Shown one piece after another: positions 1 to 11,209 of a DNA stretch of 64,000 nt. Each line of letters starts with the position of its first letter. Position 1 is the first letter of the stretch. Origin of the DNA: Isoetes taiwanensis (taxonomy: Eukaryota; Streptophyta; Lycopodiopsida; Isoetales; Isoetaceae). A program made the translations under genes and the position numbers. A model generated the notes under the pieces. It worked only from the letters and a program-made list of their open reading frames with translations. It was not told where the DNA came from and searched no databases. The DNA lies in contig JAJEKV010000011.1 in NCBI GenBank assembly GCA_021234155.1, positions 16,676,427 to 16,740,426 of the forward strand, written 5' to 3'.

Positions 1-1274
1 AAAAGTGTTGGGACTGACCGTAGCCCGCACGGGATGCATAGCCAAGGGGGCTATATCCTGGGTTACATCTCCCCAGTTCCGATGGGGCAGGTAGGGATCT
101 CTCCCTCCAGAGATCTACAATGCTGACTCAAGGTGACTAGAGGGCCACTGCCCGTATTCGACTTGAACTCAATGGAAGGTCATATTCACCACCACGAAAA
201 ATGAGCCCATGCCTTGCCCACACGCAGTGGGCAAGCCATTAGACCTAGTCACAATGACCCCGGCAGCATTACTAACACACCATAGGGGTCGCTCAAGAGT
301 CGTAACATGAACCTCCTTATAAGCCGGCCCCGCCCCTTCACCCACAACTGTGTGTGTGGCTCTTGTGCATGTGCCGCGATCTATAGTGTGCTAGAGAGGC
401 TAATCTAGGAGCATCTACTACCAAGCTTTAGGTCTCTACCCCCTTCCCAATACAAGGAGTTCACAGAGATACATCATCCATATACATCATGTAAGAACTA
501 AAGAACAAGATCTAATCTATATCATAGAGTTAGGTTCTTTAGTTAGAATCGCTATCTAGAGTTCTAGAGGGTCTGCTATGGGCAATTTAAGAGGCTAAAC
601 CCACGGGATTCGATGGCTGAAATGGGGTTTAGACTACTAAATTGCCTAAATACCCCGATCCTTGAGTTCCTCCTCCTCGACCTAACTCACCATCCCACGA
701 AATGCTCAATCAAGGAAAACTAATGATGCAGTTCTCTCAGACAGAAGTTCTGGGAGGCGGTTTTGGCTCTTGAGGCGCCCAAAAAAGAGCTCTAAAACCC
801 TAGAAACGAAAATGGGCAAGTTAGGGTTCTCCTACTTAAATAGACAAGGGGTGGTTAGGGTTTCCAATTATCCCCTTTAGGCATGTGGGATAATTGGGAA
901 AAGGGCCCACTTGCCTTTAAGGGCTAGGTGGCCAAATGTGCCCACATGGAAAGGTGTGCACCCAAATGTGCTCACTTGGAAATGTGTGCACATTAATGAA
1001 TGTGTACATTGGATAATGTGCACAGTATTTGCTCCTATGGGTATGGCCCACTTGGCATCAAGTGGCCACATGGAAATGTGTGCCCACATTAATGTGTACA
1101 TTGGAAAATGTGCACATTAATACTAATGCACATTCTTAGCAAGTTGCCCCTAGGGGCTACCCACTTGGCTACACGTTGGCGCACACCGCTACGGTCGGGG
1201 TGGGCGGTAATGCGCGTGGACGATGGCAAGTACAATATACGCCCCGGGAGCGTAATAACGGGCCGAACGCCACA
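1..1274 (-). repeat. Element A 3' LTR (truncated by window start)
   Basis: The stretch matches 9946-11209 base for base over long runs, with scattered small indels and substitutions. It ends at GAACGCCACA, exactly where the second copy and the diverged LTR at 18192-19783 also stop matching. That fixes the LTR edge as 5'-TGTGGC on the minus strand, with the usual TG start. The part matching 9487-9945 lies before the window. Confidence 0.85.
831..843 (-). promoter_or_regulatory. Candidate LTR TATA box (3' LTR copy)
   Basis: The minus strand reads CTATTTAAGTAGG. It lies about 430 bases inside the LTR from its 5' (minus-strand) edge, a usual place for the U3 promoter of a long plant LTR. The same sequence is kept in the other LTR at 10789-10801. 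Assignment is by motif and position only. Confidence 0.4.
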
Positions 1275-1288
1275 TTCTCCCCACCTTG
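1275..1288 (-). other. Polypurine tract of element A
   Basis: The minus strand reads CAAGGTGGGGAGAA and abuts the TG start of the 3' LTR. A purine run in this position primes plus-strand DNA synthesis in LTR retrotransposons. Its position confirms that element A is on the minus strand and that 1-1274 is its 3' LTR. Confidence 0.7.
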
Positions 1289-1317
1289 AAAATGATGCCG
1301 CCCCGCAAAGATCGTGG

Positions 1318-1332
1318 TTCTCCCCACCTTGG
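1318..1332 (-). repeat. Second copy of the polypurine tract
   Basis: The 14-base purine tract is repeated 43 bases upstream on the minus strand (CCAAGGTGGGGAGAA), followed there by CCACGAT instead of the LTR. A duplicated or upstream polypurine tract is known in some LTR elements. A local duplication at the LTR junction is the other explanation. Confidence 0.5.
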
Positions 1333-1384
1333 AATCTTCCTAACCTGCAATCAACCTGATGCATACGATATACTACTATAATAC

Positions 1385-1892
1385 TTACACATTTATTACG
1401 ATTACCTTAAGATAATATTTTTAAATCATTATTACGCCATTACATTATCAAATAAGTTGTCAATTCGTAACTTCTACTAAAATAAGGTACTTATTAGTTT
1501 CTATTATCACAACATTTAGTTTATCACAATTTAACACTTTCATATACAATTATTATTTAAGGTACTCTTCATTCCTTGCAACACATTCCAACAAAATTTG
1601 TGTTGCATGTCTTCGCACCTTTAAAATCCCGTGATTAATTTTACAATATCTATAATTACATACTTACTATCTTAATTATTAGAATTACTCTAAGGTAATG
1701 TTTAAGACATTACTATTTCATTATCCCATTAACTTATCACATCATAACTTAATCCACGCAAGGTAATTATTAACTTTACTTAATACAACATTTAAGTTAA
1801 TCAAAGTTTATCAATTTCATACAAAATTTACACTTCTAAGGTACTCTTCATCCCTTGCAACACATTATACAAAATTTTGTGTTGTAAGTTTC
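1385..1892. repeat. Two tandem AT-rich units of about 275 bp
   Basis: Unit one (about 1385-1613) and unit two (about 1660-1892) share the same order of landmarks: an attaccttaagataat-type start, an acaacattta middle, then AAGGTACTCTTCATtCCTTGC followed by AACACATT and a TTTGTGTTG end. A shorter, more diverged third copy of the first part is at about 2505-2640. They lie between the polypurine tract and the gag-like region of element A. Confidence 0.7.
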
Positions 1893-2456
1893 AGAGTTCG
1901 ACCTCCTTGCCCTCCTGAGCTTCTAGGCCTCGCAGGTCGACACTACCTATTATTAATTATTACAAAAATTTTGGTTATATGGTGACCACCCCACCTATCT
2001 ACATGGATGCATGGCTAATCTCCTACAGAGGGAAGAGGGTGGATCTTCCATTATGGCCGTGGAGGAGCCGGGCCTATATGCCTATATGCCGCCATGCCTA
2101 CACCTCTAGTTGCCCAACATGGAGGATATCCTTCCCCGGGCATGGAAGGATAGATTCCTCCTATCAAAGCATATATGGGGCTAAAGGTGCCTTTCCTATC
2201 AATGCATTCCTTAATGACCTCCTTTCTTCGAGGTTGTCTACTCGCGGAAACGTAAGTAGACTTTCTAATCTACCTTCCACTCATCCAAGCGGAAACGCTG
2301 GCCATGCCTACATTGACATTACACCACTCTAGAGATCACCGTAGTGGTCTCATCATCGGTAACAACGCATGCAATCCATACCAAGCATAGGTTGCATGCG
2401 CAGATTAATCTTAACTACACATGAAACTAATCTAAACACAAATCACATGCCCGAGC

Positions 2457-2487
<31 letters not shown>

Positions 2488-3960
2488 CTCGCTCCTTTAA
2501 TGCATGTGATTAACATAATTACCCTAAGGTAATATTTATGAATTAACATTATCATAGTATCGGATACATTATCCGATAGTACCATTATATTTACTCTAAT
2601 CTTTGCAATATTTAACGACTTTTAGATCGCGAATTATTTAAAACAATAACCCCGATTTAGACCTATTGTATTATAGATGTGGTTTTAATTATCATACACA
2701 AGAATTAGATGTGCTTCTTATTCTCTTCCTTGGGTCCCTGATTACCCTTTGGAAGTATATCCCTAAGATGCACTTAAGTATATCCGAATTCTATTTTCTA
2801 TTTATATTTATAAGGACCTATAGCTATCCTTGAAGGAATTGCATCCTTGCTAAGGATTAATTAACATGCTACTTCACATTATCGTTGTTATTTAACTTAT
2901 TTCCCTATGATACATATACGCACAACAATTTCTATGCGCTTATTAGGGTCTATATTTAACTTATCAATAAGACACATTAAGGCTTATAATACATGCGATA
3001 CCTTACCTAAGGCTAAAACGATCCACTCATTGAGCCAAGGCCGAGTAGTTTGGAGGTGACTTGGTCGCTCATTGCTCCCATAGTTTTGCTCCACTTCGCT
3101 GGTGTAGTTCACTACTACGCCGGGCCTCAAGACGCTGAAGGCCTCCCGAGCTATCCATCTATCTATCTTACGCCTATTTGCTTCGCCATTGCCGGAGTGA
3201 ACTCTATTCTACGGGTCACCAATTGGTGCAAGTACGCTCAATCATAAGATTGAGCCCTCCCACTTTCTTTGAAAAGAAAATGGTCCTCAAGATTCCCTTC
3301 AATGACATTGCACACAACGCCATATCTATTCTCTCCCCTTAAGAGGTTATACGCTTCTTACTTAGCGCATTAAGTTACTAGCCTTAGCTAACATATATAA
3401 CCATCTAAGATGGATGCACATATTATGTTATCATTTATTTCAATATAATTATGGGTTATCTACTTAGTTAGAACGATTCTAAACCACAAGGTTTTGTCAT
3501 GACGACAATTCCTTTTGTCTCAAAAGACTATTTGATTACTATAATTTTATTTTAGATGTACCTTGCATGTACTATTATTTTATTATTCTAGAGATTCCCC
3601 TTTCTTAGTTATTTAAACTCTTGGAATATTCCTACCAATCGAATTGATGTCATCGCAAATGTTGGCCGGACTTGTTAGATTACTTCTTTCTTTGGGTTGG
3701 ATTATTCTTTTGGAGATACTAGATTTATACATGGTCAACAATTATCCTAGTAGTGATTCCTTCTTAGTGAGGAGATCAATCTCACCAAGTGGTTTCAACA
3801 CATTGGATGTCCAATAACAATCGTATAATTTTAGTTACTCCTATGCGTCTCCTTCCCAATTGGGCAATCCTTTCAACGAGAATATCCGAATTGCCTTCTA
3901 TCCCAATATGGATGTTACCATCCATACATTTAACCTACTAGGCCCCATGGCCTTAGATCC
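1893..3960. other. Element A interior, no gene recognised
   Basis: Mostly AT-rich DNA with a GC-richer patch at about 1980-2340. It holds a 27-base T run and a short hairpin at 2558-2578 (TATCGGATA and its complement around a 3-base loop). A minus-strand stretch at about 3245-3300 reads roughly NLEDHFLFKESG, which resembles the NLEDKV-type region after integrase in some gypsy elements. The match is too short to call. Confidence 0.35.
2461..2487. repeat. Poly-T run of 27 bases
   Basis: An uninterrupted run of T, the longest homopolymer seen in the window. It could be the poly-A tail of a minus-strand retroposon inserted in element A, but no body of such an element is recognisable on its right side. 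Confidence 0.6.
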
Positions 3961-6900
3961 TTTGAGCTTGCTAGAAGCTCATCCACTGCTGCCCGCTTGA
4001 AGGAGCAAGGTAACGTTCTCCCGAAGTCGCCGATACTTCAGTCTCCCTTGACAGTGGCTCCTCTTTGATGTAGAGGTTGACTTTGTTCGCTAGAAGCCTC
4101 TCATTGCCGGGTGGCTTGATGGTGTAGTTGATCATTTGAATCTTGCATGCCGCCAAATGCCCTCAAAGTGGCGCTGCTTGAAAGAGATCTTTCATCTTGA
4201 ACTCTTTGTCTTGGCAGCTAAAGGATGACTCAGATCCGATATTGTTTCTTTCGACTCCATCGATGTCTCATACGCCGAGTCCTCTTGTCGTTATCGTGTT
4301 GCCCAAGAGTGTTGACGATGTTGATTGCTTCACCCCCCGCAACTTGCATGACATCTCTTCCTTTGATGTGTTACGCTATGGGAGGGAAGAAATAACAAGG
4401 GAACTATACATGCACAACATATAGCTTACATAATTACAATTACTACTAGAGCTATTAGGTCTCCCTTGTGCCTCCCTTCGAAGTTGCACACCTACTCCTT
4501 GGCAATGTCATTGGTGTTCCTCCTGCAATGGTGTTGACGATCTATATCCTCCTATTTGTACGCCGCTACGCACCCGGGTAACTTGTTGATATACTTGGGC
4601 CCTCCGATGTTTGTCGGGGCTATGGCACAACCGCTTTGCATCACATTCTAACTAAGGTGTGCTTGTCGTTGATGCTTCGACATTTCACCGCTTTGATCCC
4701 CGTTTCGGGCAATAATTGTTCCCCCTTCATGATACTTTGAAGCTATTTGAAGGCGCCTCTTGAGGCCTGGCGCTGATTCCTTTGGCTATACTCCTCCGAG
4801 TTGTTCTCTTCTCGCAGCTTGTTCTTTGAATCGCTCATCCTTGGGTTCACCAAGTTGCATGCAAGGTCACAGGCAAGTCATCGGCTCGCCTCACCTAGTT
4901 GGTTCTCCATCGAAGCTTCCAAACTTCCTTCGTTTGATCCCCTCGATCACATGGCTTGACGTTGTCACGCTCCACTATGCCGCCTTCTTGTCTTGAGGTA
5001 CCTTCCCGTGGCTTTATTGTGCTCGCTCGCTTTGATCCTCCCCTGCCTCTCGAAGCTCGTGGAAGAAGTCGGTTGCTAGCACTTCTCCATCTTTTCAGTT
5101 CTCCGACCTTTGTCCTTCTATGCATGTCGGTCTCTTTGGCAAGTAAGGCATCATGACTCTCCTCCCCCGATGGCTCCGCTTGCCGGGATGATGGATCATT
5201 ATCTCAAGCAGCCTTGACCCTTGCGTTGAAGAAGTACCGCCTTTAGATATACTCTTGTCGTTGAATAGCCCGCTATTATCTTGAACTCTCTTTTCGCCGA
5301 AGGTGCTTCAGTTGCTATCCTTGTCGTTAAGGGCCGAATGCTTCTACCTTGGGCGCTTGACGCCACACATGTCGAGATATGGTCGGCTTCTTCTCTTCTA
5401 ATTACCGGTAGGAGTACCGACGGCCATCACCTAGTTGTTGGGGCATATCTCCTCGTCGCGTGCCTTTCGTAGTGCATCTCCATCTAATACACGTGTCATA
5501 GCACATCCCCCTATATTACCACAAGTTGGAATTATGGTCGCCGAGATGTTGCCTTCTTAGTTGGCTTTCTGATGCTGTGGGTGTTCCTCCTTCCATTGTT
5601 GAGGCCACTCATGTCATAGGTTCGTCAAGTGCTGCCACTGCTACAAGAGGTAGTGTTGCGCCCTGACGATGTCCTGGTGCCGTGTTGATGATCTTGACAT
5701 GACCGGTGTTGTCTCTTATTCTGACATTGGGTGGACGAGCGGTCTTCTACTTGAGGGCAGTTCCCGAAGTGTTTGGAGTCGAAGGTTTGCTTGGCCTCTA
5801 GTCGTTTCTCCCTCGTGACTTGCTCTTCCATTTTGATCTTGGGCTATAGTTGTGCTTCCTTGTTTCCTCCTTTGGTAGTCGAAGTGAAGGAGCTTCCTGA
5901 TCTAAGCGCTAAATCCGTAAAACATGACTCTAAACTCATGTTTCTCCACTATATATGTGGACACCCTAGATATACAATAGACATATACGCATTTACATTG
6001 GGATTTTAATTCATCCACTTTTGCAAAACAACTACTTAAGATCTACCTAATTATTTATACTCCTTTTAGGTTTCCCTTCCTCGATCGCGCTTTTGATCCT
6101 TCGGTTTTTGCTGCATCTTCTTTTGCTCGTTGACTCCGGGATTCCTTGAGATGCCGCTACTATTGTTGAGCTTTTATGTTCGATCCGAGCTGATCACCTC
6201 AAGTTGGCGTAAGAGTGTTCGCCGATGTGATCCCTTGAAAAGATGCTCCTCCTATTGTTGTGTATGTTCGCCGCGAGGAATGCGGTAACCGCCACGCCCC
6301 TACATGCGTGTGTTGTTGCAAGATTGCTGATTTGCGGTGCCATTGATCGAGCTTGAGTAGGGTCACCGGCTGTTGCAGCCGGGCATTCTTGAATGTCTTC
6401 AAGCTCGGAGATCGTGGGTCGGTAGGCGTGCATTGTCAATCCCCGCAGTTGAATTTCCCGTGCGCGACTCCCCGCTGCTTGGGCTTTGCTTCATTCCGAG
6501 GTGGCTCTCCCGCGGCTCGGAAGTGTGGTCATCTCCATTGCCCCTATCATAGCTCCTTCCTCGGGTCGCTTTTGCGTGATTTTGTACTCGCTGGCTAGGT
6601 CGCCTCCTCCGGCCCTTTGGGTCCTAACCATTCGAAGTTCGCACTCCTTGGCCGACGAGTAAAGCCGCCCTTCCTTTGGTTTCTAGGTGTTCCCGGTCCG
6701 GAATTCCCGCTTGAGCAGAATATTCTCCTCCTTGGTCTTGCCCCTAGTGCCGATATTGTGCCTTCGAAGTCGGAAATGTTCCTTGATATGCGCCTCCTCC
6801 CTCTCATGGTCTCCTACCTTTTTGGAACCGATGAAAGTTCTCCGCGGGTGCAAGGGAGCTGGAGGCTCATCTTGGTCAGCCTTTAGGTGCTTTTGTGGTT

Positions 6901-7260
6901 GCTTAGCTTGGTTACTTCCTTTTATTGACGCGGCGCTTTGAGCTGCCGGGCCGCAAGGTCGTGGGTGATCTTCCCTCCGTTTTCTATACGCCCCGTGTCG
7001 CCATGAGTTGTCTCCCTCGACGGAAGATTATGCCCTCTCGCCCTAGCTCGTGATGCTAACGCCGACATCGATGCCTAACATCTTCCAGACACTGTATTTT
7101 GTTGTCTCGCTTCTTCCATTTGAAACTCATAAAAAGGCCGAGTTGGTGAAGGCGCTTGAGATCCTCTTTTCCGATGTGAGCTCGTGGACGTGGTAGCCGG
7201 AGGTTGACATCTAGAACATTCTTGGTGCCTTTGGTTACCAATATTCTTCCCATTTGATGG
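3960..7260 (-). pseudogene. Gag-like charged coding remnant of element A, frame-shifted
   Basis: This GC-richer block gives, on the minus strand, pieces of hydrophilic charged protein in changing frames. Examples are VNLYIKEEPLSRETE at 3971-4156, DERFKEQAAREEQLGG near 4800, a piece beginning EEQVTREKRLEAKQ at 5625-5831, and LATDFFHELREAGEDQSERA near 5060. The plus strand gives nothing comparable. The composition is like gag or the linker parts of plant retrotransposons, but I recognise no capsid, CCHC or protease motif. Its place between 5' LTR and polypurine tract is where gag-pol should be. No single frame is longer than about 80 codons, so it cannot make a protein as written. Function is inferred from position only. 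Confidence 0.35.
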
Positions 7261-7469
7261 AGATTGATGATAGGCCGGTGGTGTCCCGCTCTACTCGCTT
7301 GTCGGTTGAGGTGTTTGTCGCTGTGCTTCCCCCCTCTTGGGTCCCTTTTTCGCCCCCTCTCCTTATCTGCTTGTGCATTGGCCGGGACCTTGATGTCTTC
7401 AAGAAGTTGCCTTTAGCTCGCCTCAGGGCTCGCCCCGCCCTTCAAAGCAACGCCTGGTATCCTAGAGTC

Positions 7470-8567
7470 TAAGAGTCTACTTGAAGGGCTCTCCTACAAT
7501 ATTCTCGGGCTCTATAAGCAAGCAAGATGGCTTGAGCAGCATTACTGAAGACATATCTATAATCTACAAGTCTATGGACATTAGGACGTGTGGTATGGCA
7601 TGAAATGAGGGTTGTTTTGCAAAGCCCTCATGGTGTTTGAGGTATACTCTAAGGTCCTAGCAAAGTTGGTTTGGGGGTCCAACTCTACACATGGAATGAC
7701 TTGGGCAGCTCTAGGCTCTAGCTCCTTTCTAGGTATCCCGCAATAGGGAGGTCAATGTATGCTATATAAGTCAAACTCTATTAGAAGGACAATGCAATTA
7801 GGTCAAGGTTTATGCCTTTGGCTCGAGCAGAGGTGGTGTACCAACAGTTGGACTTGGGTTGCTATGCTAAGGTCTAGATGACTATAACAAAGGGGTGTTC
7901 CTGAGCACTTCTACCTAGGAGTAAGGCATCAGCTTCGAGCCGAGAGCAATACTTATGAAGCTACTAATGGGGTATGCTTCTATCTACAAACAAACTACAG
8001 TTTGGGAAAGCAATTCAAGGGTTTGAGCAATTTTGGTCATTTTGAGATGGGGTTTGACATTTCTATCCTAATTTGAGGTCATAAATGGATTCTAGGCTGT
8101 CTAACGGTCCTAACGCAACAAATTTCAGGCGATTTGGAGCTCAGAGCTCAAGTTATGGAGGTTCAAAATTTTGAGGTTCACACATGTTGCCTGCACCGAT
8201 TTTGAGAATGTAGAAATCTGTCCCCGGCGCGACGGTGAGACATGGGTCCTAATTGGGCTAGGCTTACTCAATTTAAGTGATCTAAGGCTGTAATTCCACT
8301 AAACTCATCGAAGAAGGCAGAATTGACCCCTTACTTGGTCGATTTGGAGCTGTTTTGGGCATTTTTAGCATGGTTCATCGCTATGTTTCCAGCCCGATTC
8401 CTAAAATCTAGAAATCTGCCCCGGCGCCGACGTGAGACATCGCCTCAATTTTGCTCAAAAGCTCCAATTTGACTAAAACAAAAGCTAGAATTCTATAACT
8501 TAACTTAATTAAGTAACTTTATACGCTTATAATTTACTCTAAAACACGTTGTATTAAACAAATTTTA
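7470..8567. other. Element A interior, no gene recognised; holds GGCGCC motif repeats
   Basis: No frame here looks coding. The right half contains two copies of a unit that starts at GATTTGGAGCT and ends at GAAATCTG(t)CCCCGGCGC followed by GACG and TGAGACAT. The copies are listed separately. Confidence 0.4.
8130..8455 (+). repeat. Two tandem copies of a GGCGCCGACGTGAGAC unit, third copy at 9219
   Basis: Copy one ends with the motif at 8212-8253 and copy two at 8410-8450, so the period is about 198 bases. Both begin with GATTTGGAGCT. A third, shorter copy is at 9219-9250 (CGGCGCCACGACGTGTGAGA). The spacing in the sequence is direct; what the motif does is unknown to me. Confidence 0.6.
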
Positions 8568-8834
8568 TCATTTACTTAAATTAATAAGGTTCTCCTTTGA
8601 TATGATTGGTAAGTGCATATCTTTCTTCATTAGAGTTACTCCCTTGGTGTGTACCGCGGCGGTCTGTTGAGTCTTCAAAATGTTGGACCAGCTTCGCTCT
8701 GCCGCCGCTTGACCCCCGGCCTCCCGCCTCGCTCTCATTCTTCCTCCTCTTCTTTTGTTTCCTTGCCTCCTTGGCCCTCGGGCTGTTTCGCTTTGTCGAG
8801 GGAGTCGAAAGTGTGGTCTGTTTTGCGTGGCCAT
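8568..8834 (-). pseudogene. Possible start of element A gag
   Basis: An 88-codon minus-strand frame starts MATQNRPHF and turns very basic. With one frame change it becomes an E/K-rich stretch (KQPEGQGGKETKEEEEE), which reads more like a real protein. It lies about 640 bases downstream of the primer binding site, where gag normally begins. I see no domain. A frameshift near codon 10 is the simplest reading. It could be chance coding in a purine-rich patch. Confidence 0.25.
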
Positions 8835-8980
8835 GTCGACGGAGGCTTGGTGTCTATCGTGATGATGACTCTATCTAGCTTAAGGGTCTTGGTTCTAAGT
8901 CTAAGGCTTGGCCATTAATATTATCTAACATTATTACAGCTTAAATCTAATTAAGGATTATAATTCAAACACAAACGATG

Positions 8981-9050
8981 CCCGCCCTCAGTGGTTGGCA
9001 CGGGGGGGTTTGGGGGGGTTCAACCCTGTGGGTGGGAGGTTCAATTCCGC
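8981..9050 (+). repeat. tRNA-derived SINE head
   Basis: An exact RNA polymerase III B box, GGTTCAATTCC, is at 9038-9048. An A-box-like AGTGGTTGGCAC is at 8990-9001, about 37 bases before it, which is the spacing found in tRNA genes and SINEs. The intervening G runs do not fold as a tRNA. The 3' edge of the element is not clear, so only the head is marked. Confidence 0.45.
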
Positions 9051-9471
9051 CATAATTCCTAGGGAATTTTTTAAGATGAGGTTTAAATAGATTAGAAAGC
9101 TAATCTAGCTAATTCCTAGGCTGAAATTCGAATTACTAAGTTACTTTTTAAATTTTTTTTTTCTTTTAAACTGCTTTTTAATCAATGTTCAGCTTAGCAT
9201 GTGTTTCTACATTTTAAAAATCGTCGGCGCCACGACGTGTGAGACCATCCTATTTGGCCTACTAATTTTTTTTCAGAATTTACTAATTCACTTTAAACGC
9301 TTTTTAACTATTAATTCAATTTTCCGCTACTAATTCACTTTAATGTTGCTAGCTTAGCATATACTACAAAAATGAGAAAAAAATTTCCCATTTCTCGAGG
9401 TTTGAGGATCCTATCAAGTTAGTACTACTGGGAGCATGGTCAGTGCTTTGCTCTTGGTCTCCAAGAACATT
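9051..9471. other. Element A leader between SINE-like head and primer site
   Basis: AT-rich DNA with no coding signal. It contains the third GGCGCC/GTGAGAC motif copy at 9219-9250 and several short T-rich runs. It lies in the 5' leader of element A on the minus strand. Confidence 0.4.
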
Positions 9472-9482
9472 GCTCGATACCA
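9472..9482 (-). other. Primer binding site of element A (initiator-Met tRNA)
   Basis: The minus strand reads TGGTATCGAGC, which is TGGTATCAGAGC with one A missing. It starts four bases past the 3' edge of the 5' LTR (minus strand). The complement of the 3' end of initiator-Met tRNA is the common primer site of plant Ty3/gypsy elements. Element B has the identical 11 bases at the same distance from its LTR. Confidence 0.8.
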
Positions 9483-9486
9483 ATCG

Positions 9487-11209
9487 TGGACGCTCCCCTA
9501 CTACCAGATAGAGATTGCACTCACCGCATACAAAACAGAGTTCATCCCCATACCAGCTCCATGCTAATCTGTGGCCCTCCACATGACACCGCAACCGCGG
9601 CGGGTTCCAAAGGGGAAGAGTGGAAGGGTCATTGCACCCCGCCTCCCCTCGTGGCCTACCTAGTCATGGGTTTAAAACATACATGTCAATATAAGAGCAC
9701 ATACATCAACATCATATGACCATCAACGGCGATGGTCCTCCACATATCTGCATAGACAAAGATCAAGACATCACATAGGGAATCCTACCCAAGGCTCAGA
9801 CTCAAAGGGATGACTGACGGGCTTGGGTCTCCAGTTCAGTCTGCAAGTGCATCTTCATGGCAATGGATTTGGCCGGGCATAAGAACATGGCATAGGGTTG
9901 TCCACTCCATCCTTTCCCCTCCCCGTGCACACTGCGAGTAGGTTGAAAAGTGTTGGGACTCGATCAGAGTCTCACGGATGCATAGCCAAGGGGGGCTATA
10001 TCCCGGGTTGCATCTCCCCAGCCCGATGGGGGGGGTGGGGATCTCTCCCTCCGTGAGATCTACAATGCCGACTCAAGGTGACTAGAGGGCCACCGCCTCG
10101 CATTCGGACTTGAACTCAATGGAAGGTCATATTCACCACCTCAATTAGTAAAATGAGCCCATGCCTTGCCCACACGCAGCGTGGCAAGCCATTAGACCTA
10201 GGTCACAATGACCCCTAAGCAGCATTTACACACCATAGGGTCGCTCAAGAGTCGTGAACATGAACCTCCTTATAAGCCGCCCTCCTCCCTTCACCCACAA
10301 CCAGGTGTGGCTCTTGTGCACAGGCCGCATCTATAGTGTGCTAGAGGCTAATCTAGGAGCATCTACTACCAAGCTTTTGGGTCTCTACCCCCTTCCCAAT
10401 ACAAGGAGTTCACAGAGATACATCATCCATATATACATCAAAGAAGAACTAAAGAACAAGATCTAATCTATATCATAGAGTTAGGTTCTTTAGTTAGAAT
10501 CTGCTATCTAGAGTTCTAGAGGGAGGGCTATATGGGCAATTTAAGAGGCTAAACCTACCGATTGGATGGCTGAAATGGGGTTTAGACTACTAAATTGCCT
10601 AAATACCTGATCCTTGAGTTCCTCCTCGACCAGCTTCTGACCATCCCACAAATGCTCAATCAAAAGGAAAACTAATGATGCAGCTTCTCTCAGCATAGAA
10701 GTTCTGGGAGGCGGGTTTTGGCTCTTGAGGCAGCCAAAAATGTAGCCTCTAAAAACCCTAGAAATCTAAAATGGGCAGTTAGGGTTCTCCTACTTAAATA
10801 GACAAGGGGTGGTTAGGGTTTCCAATTATCCCCTTAGGCATATGTGGGATAATTGGGAAAAGGGCCCACTTGCCTTTAAGGGCTAGTGGCCAAATGTGCC
10901 CACATGGAAAGCAGGCACCCAAATGTGCTCACATGGAAATGTGTGCACATTAATGAATGTGTACATTGGAAAATGCACATTAATTGCACCTATGGGTATG
11001 GCCCACTTGGCATCAAGTGGCCACATGGAAATGTGTGCCTACATTAATGTGCGTGTACATTGAAAATGTGCACATTAATACTACGCATTCTAGTAAGCTG
11101 CCTCAGGGCTACCCATTTGCTACACGCTACGCATACCGCCGGGTGAGGTACGCTGACGCGGCAGCATAAATATACGCCCCGAGCGATAATCGCGGGCTGG
11201 AACGCCACA
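9487..11209 (-). repeat. Element A 5' LTR, 1723 bp
   Basis: A direct-repeat partner of 1-1274. On the minus strand it runs from TGTGGCGTTCC (ending at 11209) to ...GAGCGTCCA (9487), so it has the canonical TG...CA ends. The primer site follows four bases later. After 11209 the sequence becomes element B's reverse transcriptase. The five bases 11210-11214 (CCTTG) are the expected target-site duplication; the partner lies upstream of the window. Confidence 0.85.
10789..10801 (-). promoter_or_regulatory. Candidate LTR TATA box (5' LTR copy)
   Basis: CTATTTAAGTAGG on the minus strand, identical to the copy at 831-843. Transcription from here would leave a U3 of about 410 bases and an R-U5 of about 1.27 kb. 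It is not obvious in the diverged LTR at 18192-19783. Confidence 0.4.

Larger units (their letters stand above)
1..11209 (-). mobile_element. Element A: Ty3/gypsy-type LTR retrotransposon, minus strand, 3' end cut by window
   Basis: Two copies of a long direct repeat (1-1274 and 9487-11209) flank an 8.2-kb interior. On the minus strand the order is 5' LTR, then TGGTATCGAGC, which is the initiator-Met tRNA primer site TGGTATCAGAGC missing one base, then the interior, then a purine tract touching the 3' LTR. Both LTRs start TGTGGCGTTC on the minus strand. This is the standard layout of a Ty3/gypsy element. The first 459 bases of the repeat (matching 9487-9945) are missing from the first copy because the window begins inside it. 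I found no reverse transcriptase, RNase H or integrase in the interior, only charged gag-like fragments, so the element may depend on enzymes from a relative. It lies inside element B's reverse transcriptase. Confidence 0.82.

Noticed and set aside
3245-3300. Minus-strand NLEDHFLFKESG as the end of a gypsy integrase
   Set aside because: Only a dozen residues match, and the sequence upstream on that strand gives no integrase HHCC or D,D-E blocks.
8981-9050. A functional tRNA gene
   Set aside because: It has polymerase III boxes, but the G runs prevent D and anticodon stems, so a SINE head fits better.
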